From Polynucleobacter meluiroseus (lineage in GTDB: Bacteria > Verrucomicrobiota > Verrucomicrobiia > Opitutales > UBA953): a stretch of DNA of 12,151 nucleotides. The notes under the pieces were generated by a model. It was not told the origin of the DNA. It was given only the letters and a program-made list of their open reading frames with translations, and did no database searches. The stretch covers positions 1 to 12,151 of the forward strand of contig CALPIW020000025.1 in NCBI GenBank assembly GCA_943323725.2. The letters run 5' to 3'. The position numbers and the translations under genes are program-made. Shown piece by piece: positions 6,072 to 12,151 of this stretch (its first letter is position 1; every line of letters begins with the position of its first letter).

Positions 6072-7934
6072 GTGGCCCGCATTTCCCGCAGATCGATCGA
6101 TGAGCTCCGCCAACGGGCTGATATCGTCGCGCTCGCCGGCGACTACACCCAGATGAAACAGCGCGGGCGCGACTGGTGGGGCCTCAGCCCCTTCAAGTCC
6201 GAGAAGAGCCCTTCGTTCAAGGTGAACCCGGAGACCGGCCTCTGGTATTGCTTCTCCACCCAGCAAGGCGGCGACGCCTTCAAGCTCGTCATGAACCGCG
6301 AAGGCCTCGACTTCCCGGAGTCCGTCGAACGCGTCGCCAACCGCTTCGGCTTCAAGCTCGACTACGAGAGCGGCGGCGACGGCAAGAACGAGAAGTCCTT
6401 CCGCGGCCAGTTGCTCGAGATCCATGAGCTCGTCACCGACTACTGGCGCCGGTGCTTCCTCGAAGACCCGGTGCACGGCGAATGGATCCGCGACTACTGG
6501 TCGCGCCAGCGGAAGTTCACCCCTGAGGTCGCCGACGACTTCGGCATCGGCTTCGCCCCGGTCGACGATTCGAAGCTCATCCCGGGCCTGCTCGCCAAGG
6601 GCTACGCCAAGGACGCCCTCGCCCAGACCGGCCTCTTCTTCGGCGTGGACCGCGTGCCCGATCCGCTGCGCTGGCGCTGTCGCTTCCGCGGCCGCCTGAT
6701 CATCCCGATCCGCGACATCCAGGGACGCGTCATCGCCTTCACCGCCCGCCAGCTCGACATCACCCCGCAGGACGACCCTTCGCGCGAAGCCAAGTACGTC
6801 AACTCGCCCGAGACCGAGCTGTTCAAGAAATCGCGCACCGTCTTCAACCTCGACCGCGCCCGCATGACCCGCAAGGACGCGGATCCGTTCGTGCTCGTCG
6901 AAGGCCAGCTCGACGCGATCCGCTGCCATTCGGCCGGCATCCCGGGGGCCATCGCCGCGCAAGGCACCGCGGTCACCGAAGAACACCTCCAGCAGCTGCG
7001 TCGCTTCAGCCAGCGTCTGCTGGTCTTCCTGGACTCCGATGCCGCCGGCCAGAAAGCCGCGCTGCGCCTGCTGCCCATCGGCCTCCGCGAAGGCCTGGAC
7101 ATCCGCTTCCTCTCGCTCCCGGGCGGCAAGGACCCGGATGAATACTTCTCGACGCAGTCCGCCGCGGGCTGGGCCGGCCTCGTCGCCGGCGCCCGCAGCG
7201 CGATGCAATTCTGCGTGCAGTCCCTCGTCCCCGAAGGCTCGGTGAACCTGCCGCTGACCAGCCGCCTCAGCCTCCTGGAGTCGCTCTTCCCCATCGTCGA
7301 GCAAGCCGGCGCCGAGGAGATCGTCCGCGAGGCCCTCAACGAAGCCGCCCGCCACGCCGGCATCGGCATCCGCGAGATGCACATGGCCTACGAGCGCCAC
7401 CGCGCCCAATCGCAGTCCCAGCGCCCCGCGGCCCAGCTCGGCGGCCCGGACGAAGCGCCCGTCCCGGTTGTCAAGGGGGGGGGCTTGACAACCACGGAGG
7501 AGGATCTGATACTGTTCCTTCTGCGGCATGACGCCTACTTCGTTCCCATCGCCCAGTCGCTCCCGCTCGAGTGGATCGACCAGTCCGGCCGGGGCGGCCA
7601 ACTCCTGATGGCCCTGCTCAACGAAGCCGCCCATGGCCATTTCGCCGGTCTCCGTGAGGCCGTCAACGCCCTCGACGACGAACTGCGCACCGAAGCCGCC
7701 CGCCTTTCCGCCGAAAGCTACGCCGGCCGCGACGACGAGAAGGACATCCTGCCCCGCGCCAACACGATCCTGAAGTCCTTCCACGGACGCCACGTCCAAG
7801 CCCTGATGCGCAGCCTCGACGCCCGGATCGCCTCCACCCCCCGCGACGACGTCGCCACCCTCAACCGGCTCCAGTCCGAAAAGATCGCCTTGCGCAAGTC
7901 GCACGCGACCCCGCCGACGCTCACCGCCGCCTGA
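6072..7934 (+). CDS. dnaG: DNA primase DnaG with degenerate zinc-binding domain
   Basis: DnaG synthesises RNA primers for chromosome replication together with the DnaB helicase. I chose GTG 6072 because it gives the family-like N-terminus (V/M)ARISRRSIDELRQRADIV; this yields 620 residues. TTG at 6063 or 6018 would add non-conserved residues. Domains: CHC2-type zinc-binding domain (1-100), RNA-polymerase/TOPRIM core (about 110-440), linker (about 440-475), C-terminal helicase-binding region (about 476-620). TOPRIM residues are intact: EGQLDAI from Glu277, DSDAAG from Asp321, KDPDEY from Lys353. SPETELFKKSRTVFNL also matches the family. The zinc ligands are not intact: the expected Cys-Pro-Phe-His reads SPFK (Ser39, Lys42), and the second pair reads Cys60 and Thr63. 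Nine consecutive G residues in the linker (7475-7483) are a potential slippage site. rpoD follows after 10 nt. Confidence 0.95.
   Translation: MARISRRSIDELRQRADIVALAGDYTQMKQRGRDWWGLSPFKSEKSPSFKVNPETGLWYCFSTQQGGDAFKLVMNREGLDFPESVERVANRFGFKLDYESGGDGKNEKSFRGQLLEIHELVTDYWRRCFLEDPVHGEWIRDYWSRQRKFTPEVADDFGIGFAPVDDSKLIPGLLAKGYAKDALAQTGLFFGVDRVPDPLRWRCRFRGRLIIPIRDIQGRVIAFTARQLDITPQDDPSREAKYVNSPETELFKKSRTVFNLDRARMTRKDADPFVLVEGQLDAIRCHSAGIPGAIAAQGTAVTEEHLQQLRRFSQRLLVFLDSDAAGQKAALRLLPIGLREGLDIRFLSLPGGKDPDEYFSTQSAAGWAGLVAGARSAMQFCVQSLVPEGSVNLPLTSRLSLLESLFPIVEQAGAEEIVREALNEAARHAGIGIREMHMAYERHRAQSQSQRPAAQLGGPDEAPVPVVKGGGLTTTEEDLILFLLRHDAYFVPIAQSLPLEWIDQSGRGGQLLMALLNEAAHGHFAGLREAVNALDDELRTEAARLSAESYAGRDDEKDILPRANTILKSFHGRHVQALMRSLDARIASTPRDDVATLNRLQSEKIALRKSHATPPTLTAA
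7466..7493 (+). repeat. Perfect 10-bp inverted repeat with all-G loop inside dnaG
   Basis: The left arm GGTTGTCAAG (7466-7475) is the exact reverse complement of the right arm CTTGACAACC (7484-7493). The eight loop bases are all G, and with the last base of the left arm they form a G9 run (7475-7483). The element lies in the primase linker coding for VVKGGGLTT. Glycine is normally encoded by GGC in this window, yet two GGG codons are used here, and Leu uses TTG. The right arm carries the TTGACA of a candidate promoter. It may act as an operator, an RNA hairpin or a slippage site. Confidence 0.85.
7485..7513 (+). promoter_or_regulatory. Candidate sigma-70-type promoter inside dnaG, facing rpoD
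   Basis: A perfect -35 hexamer TTGACA (7485-7490) is followed after exactly 17 bp by GATACT (7508-7513), which matches four of six -10 consensus bases including the conserved A2 and T6. The -10 is partly built from an ATA isoleucine codon, while Ile in this window is almost always ATC. Initiation near 7520 would give an rpoD transcript with a leader of roughly 425 nt. In E. coli an internal promoter within dnaG also feeds rpoD, under heat-shock control. The -35 overlaps the right arm of the inverted repeat at 7466-7493, so a repressor or structure there could control it. This is predicted from sequence only. Confidence 0.45.
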
Positions 7935-7944
7935 TTTTCCCAAG

Positions 7945-10043
<2,099 letters not shown>

Positions 10044-10047
<4 letters not shown>

Positions 10048-10427
10048 GCCGGCTCGGCCCAGTCTGTCTGCTGCTCGCGCTGCTGACAGGCTGCGTCGCG
10101 TTCAAGCCGTCGAAACCCGCCGAGGAGCCGAACCCGTTCGCGCTCCCGGCCGGCGCGCCGCGCAACGCCCGCGTGGGATTCGTCCAAGGCTACCCGCTCA
10201 ACAGCACCAGCGTGCCGTTGCTCCTCATCCCGGGCACGATCGTCCGCGAAGGCCTGCAGGTCATCGCCCGCGATCCCCAGCTGAATCCTTCCGCCGTCCT
10301 GGAGATCACCTCGGTCCGCGGCCGGCTCGCGGTCGCCCGGATCGTCCGCGGACAGCCGCAACCGAAGGACGAAGTGGTGCTGCCCGACCCGGAGCTCGCC
10401 GAACAGGCCCTGACGCTGGCCCCCTGA
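10044..10427 (+). CDS. Small predicted lipoprotein of unknown function, overlapping rpoD
   Basis: The frame is open far upstream inside rpoD, but the real gene very likely begins at GTG 10044, whose last bases overlap the rpoD stop (GTGA arrangement). From there the 127-residue product starts VSRLGPVCLLLALLTGC, a lipoprotein signal with lipobox LLTGC and Cys17. The mature part opens with a Pro-rich linker (KPSKPAEEPNPFALP). It continues into a short beta-rich domain: GTIVREGLQVIARD, AVLEITSVRGRLAVARIVRG, then PKDEVVLPDPELA. That ending resembles small SH3-like barrels of the 'value after G-D-x-V' type, but I do not recognise the family. The overlap implies translational coupling to rpoD. Why an envelope lipoprotein should be coupled to the sigma factor is unclear. 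Confidence 0.75.
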
Positions 10428-10474
10428 CGGCGGCTCTTGACCTTGGCGGGGCGGATGCCCACGTTGCCTCTTCC

Positions 10475-11584
10475 ATGGCAAAGACCCAGGCAGGCATCGT
10501 CGGACTCCCCAACGTGGGCAAGTCGACCCTCTTCAACGCCCTTACGCGCTCGCGCAAGGCCGAGGCGGCGAACTACCCGTTCTGCACGATCGAGCCCAAC
10601 GTGGGCGTGGTCCTCGTGCCGGACGAACGCATGCAGAAGCTCCAGGTGATCGCCGGCACGAAAGTCGTCATCCCGGCCACGATCGACATCGTCGACATCG
10701 CCGGCCTCGTCGCCGGCGCCTCCAAGGGCGAAGGCAAGGGCAACGACTTCCTTTCCAATATCCGCGAGTGCGACGCGATCATCCACGTGGTGCGCTGCTT
10801 TGATAACGACGACATCGTCCACAGCATGGGCAAGGTCGACCCCATCCGCGACATCGAGGTCATCGAGACCGAACTCATCCTCGCCGACATCCAGTCGGCC
10901 GAGCAGCAGCTCGACCGCAACCAGAAGAAGGTCCGCAGCCAGGACAAGGACGCCATCGCCAACGTCGAACTGCTCGCCCGTCTGGTGAAGCACCTCAACG
11001 AGAACCAGCCGGCTTCCGCCCTCGAAGTCTCGGACGACGAGCGCGCCCGCCTGAAGACCTACAACCTGCTTTCCTCCAAGAAGGTGCTCTTCGCCTGCAA
11101 CGTCGCCGAGGGCGACCTCGCCGATCCTTCGAAGAACCCGCACGTCGCCGCCGTCTCCGCCCTCATCGGCAAACGCCACGGTTGCGAGCACGTCGTCATC
11201 TGCGCGCAGGTCGAAGCCGAGCTCTGCGACCTGTCGCCCGCCGAAGCCACCGAGTTCCTCCAGTCCCTCGGCGTCACCGACTCCGGCGTATCCTCCCTCA
11301 TCCGCGGGGCTTATCACCTCCTCGGACTGGCGACCTACTTCACTGCTGGCGAAAAGGAAGTCCGCGCCTGGACCTTCCGCAGCGGCATGACCGCCCCCCA
11401 GTGCGCCGCGGTCATCCACACTGATTTCGAAAAGGGCTTCGTGAAGGCCGAAATCGTTTCGTACGAGGACCTCGTGAAGAACGGCTCCGTCGCCGCGGCC
11501 CGCGACGCCGGCCGCTACCGCCTCGAAGGCAAGTCCTACCTCTTCAAGGACGGCGACGTGGCCCTGTTCCGCTTCACGGACTAA
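10475..11584 (+). CDS. ychF: Ribosome-associated ATPase YchF (OLA1 family)
   Basis: YchF is a universally conserved Obg-family P-loop protein that prefers ATP, binds the ribosome and is linked to stress and translation control. At 369 residues it has the typical family length. Motifs: Walker A/G1 GLPNVGKST (10-18), G2 region NYPFCTIEPNVGVV (33-46), G3 DIAGLVAGASKGEGKGN (74-90). The G4 position is occupied by NVAE (209-212) in place of the GTP-specific NKxD, which explains the relaxed or ATP specificity. A helical insertion spans about 115-200. A C-terminal TGS domain runs from about 285 to 367 (TYFTAGEKEVRAWTFRSG, HTDFEKGFVKAEIVSY). The start is ATG 10475, 47 nt after the lipoprotein stop, and is preceded by pyrimidine-rich CCTCTTCC rather than a Shine-Dalgarno sequence. 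It is probably the last gene of the dnaG-rpoD transcription unit, since a terminator follows. Confidence 0.97.
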   Translation: MAKTQAGIVGLPNVGKSTLFNALTRSRKAEAANYPFCTIEPNVGVVLVPDERMQKLQVIAGTKVVIPATIDIVDIAGLVAGASKGEGKGNDFLSNIRECDAIIHVVRCFDNDDIVHSMGKVDPIRDIEVIETELILADIQSAEQQLDRNQKKVRSQDKDAIANVELLARLVKHLNENQPASALEVSDDERARLKTYNLLSSKKVLFACNVAEGDLADPSKNPHVAAVSALIGKRHGCEHVVICAQVEAELCDLSPAEATEFLQSLGVTDSGVSSLIRGAYHLLGLATYFTAGEKEVRAWTFRSGMTAPQCAAVIHTDFEKGFVKAEIVSYEDLVKNGSVAAARDAGRYRLEGKSYLFKDGDVALFRFTD

Positions 11585-11605
11585 GCCCTTAACCCTAATA
11601 CCCCC

Positions 11606-11637
11606 AAAAAGGACGCGTAAATGCGTCCTTTCTTTTT
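11606..11637 (+). terminator. Rho-independent terminator after ychF
   Basis: A 9-bp stem, AAAGGACGC (11608-11616) paired with GCGTCCTTT (11623-11631), closes a 6-nt loop (GTAAAT). It is followed by C and five T residues (11633-11637), and A residues precede the stem. It starts 22 nt after the ychF stop codon. It is the only canonical intrinsic terminator seen in the window and marks the likely end of the dnaG-rpoD-lipoprotein-ychF unit. The matching A tract on the left gives it some bidirectional character, though no gene converges on it here. Confidence 0.9.
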
Positions 11638-11689
11638 GCCTTGGAACGCGGGCCGAGCAACCATTCGGGACCATCCCTGTCCTACCCCC

Positions 11690-12151
11690 ATGCTGCCACG
11701 CTTCCTCCCCCTCTTGGCCATTCTCCTGAATGCCGTCCTCGGCGCCGCCGAGACCCGCCCTAACATCGTGGTGGTGATCGGCGAAGACATGGGGCCCGAC
11801 ATGGGCGTCTACGGCTGCAAGGACGCCATCACCCCGAACATGGACCGGCTCGCCAAGGAAGGCGCCCTCTTCACCCGCGCCTTCACCCACACCGGCGTCT
11901 GTGCCCCCTCGCGCAGCGGGATGGTCACCGGCCAATACCCCCTGAAGTACGGCGCGCAGAACATGCGCTCGGTCGTCGTCAACCCGCCCCACCCTTTCAC
12001 CGAGAAACTCCAGGCCGCCGGTTATCATGTGATGTGGCCCGGTAAGACCGATTTCCAAGGCGTGCCGGAAAAGAACCTCGCCCAGGATCGCAAGAGCTGG
12101 ATCAACGCGGCCAACCGTCCGGCCGGCGAACTGAGCGCCAAACCGAAAGAA
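11690..12151 (+). CDS. Secreted sulfatase, N-terminal part (truncated by window end)
   Basis: Sulfatases hydrolyse sulfate esters, typically on sulfated polysaccharides, using a formylglycine made from a Cys or Ser in C/S-x-P-x-R. The visible 154 codons begin with a signal peptide (LPRFLPLLAILLNAVLGAA, cleavage near residue 20). They continue with PNIVVVIGEDMGPDMGVYG (24-42), TPNMDRLAKEGALFTRAF (48-65) and the active-site motif CAPSR (71-75), preceded by His67. Cys71 implies a type I sulfatase matured by the formylglycine-generating enzyme or an anaerobic radical SAM maturase; neither maturase is in this window. The usual metal-binding DD is ED here (Glu32, Asp33), a variant I associate with the EDMGP-type subgroup of secreted sulfatases. 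It starts 53 nt after the ychF terminator, so it probably has its own promoter. The substrate cannot be told from this fragment. Confidence 0.92.
   Translation, partial: MLPRFLPLLAILLNAVLGAAETRPNIVVVIGEDMGPDMGVYGCKDAITPNMDRLAKEGALFTRAFTHTGVCAPSRSGMVTGQYPLKYGAQNMRSVVVNPPHPFTEKLQAAGYHVMWPGKTDFQGVPEKNLAQDRKSWINAANRPAGELSAKPKE

Noticed and set aside
10437..10465. TTGACC before ychF as a promoter
   Set aside because: No -10-like sequence at the right spacing; ychF is more simply read through from rpoD.

Overview
The window is GC-rich, densely packed bacterial DNA. Every gene I can support lies on the + strand. It looks like a chromosomal segment from a member of the Verrucomicrobiota, possibly an Opitutae-like lineage. 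Three observations support this: a very large secreted 'SGNH + PVC-type dehydrogenase + HEAT + cytochrome c' protein of the kind known from the Planctomycetes-Verrucomicrobia-Chlamydiae group, a secreted sulfatase, and no recognisable Shine-Dalgarno sequence in front of any gene. The phylum is an inference from gene content; no rRNA is present to prove it.

Layout. (1) 11-820: tRNA-modifying TrmO, with its start at the window edge. (2) 935-5254: a 1439-residue secreted multidomain c-type cytochrome, followed with a 1-nt ATGA overlap by a TPR lipoprotein (5254-5952). (3) 5953-6071: a short spacer with small GC hairpins and a perfect 14-bp tandem duplication, directly before dnaG. (4) 6072-7934 dnaG (primase) and 7945-10047 rpoD (primary sigma factor), 10 nt apart, then a small lipoprotein whose GTG start overlaps the rpoD stop (10044-10427), then ychF (10475-11584). 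The block closes with the window's one convincing intrinsic terminator (11606-11637). (5) 11690-end: the N-terminal third or so of a secreted sulfatase, cut by the window edge.

How the genes relate. dnaG-rpoD matches the core of the classic macromolecular-synthesis operon (rpsU-dnaG-rpoD in E. coli), linking replication priming to the housekeeping sigma factor. A perfect TTGACA lies inside dnaG with a GATACT 17 bp downstream, a position comparable to the internal rpoD promoter of E. coli. It sits in a perfect 10-bp inverted repeat whose loop is all G, and slippage either way on that G run would remove the primase's helicase-binding domain. The same CCCCTTGACA-type motif is duplicated just before the dnaG start. 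The flanking cytochrome/TPR and sulfatase genes are envelope or catabolic functions without a mechanistic link to the operon.

The most interesting points are: a DnaG that has lost three of the four zinc ligands of its CHC2 domain; the G-run/inverted-repeat/promoter element inside dnaG; RpoD with a Lys/Ala/Pro-rich histone-H1-like N-terminal tail; and an SGNH domain that appears to have lost its catalytic serine.
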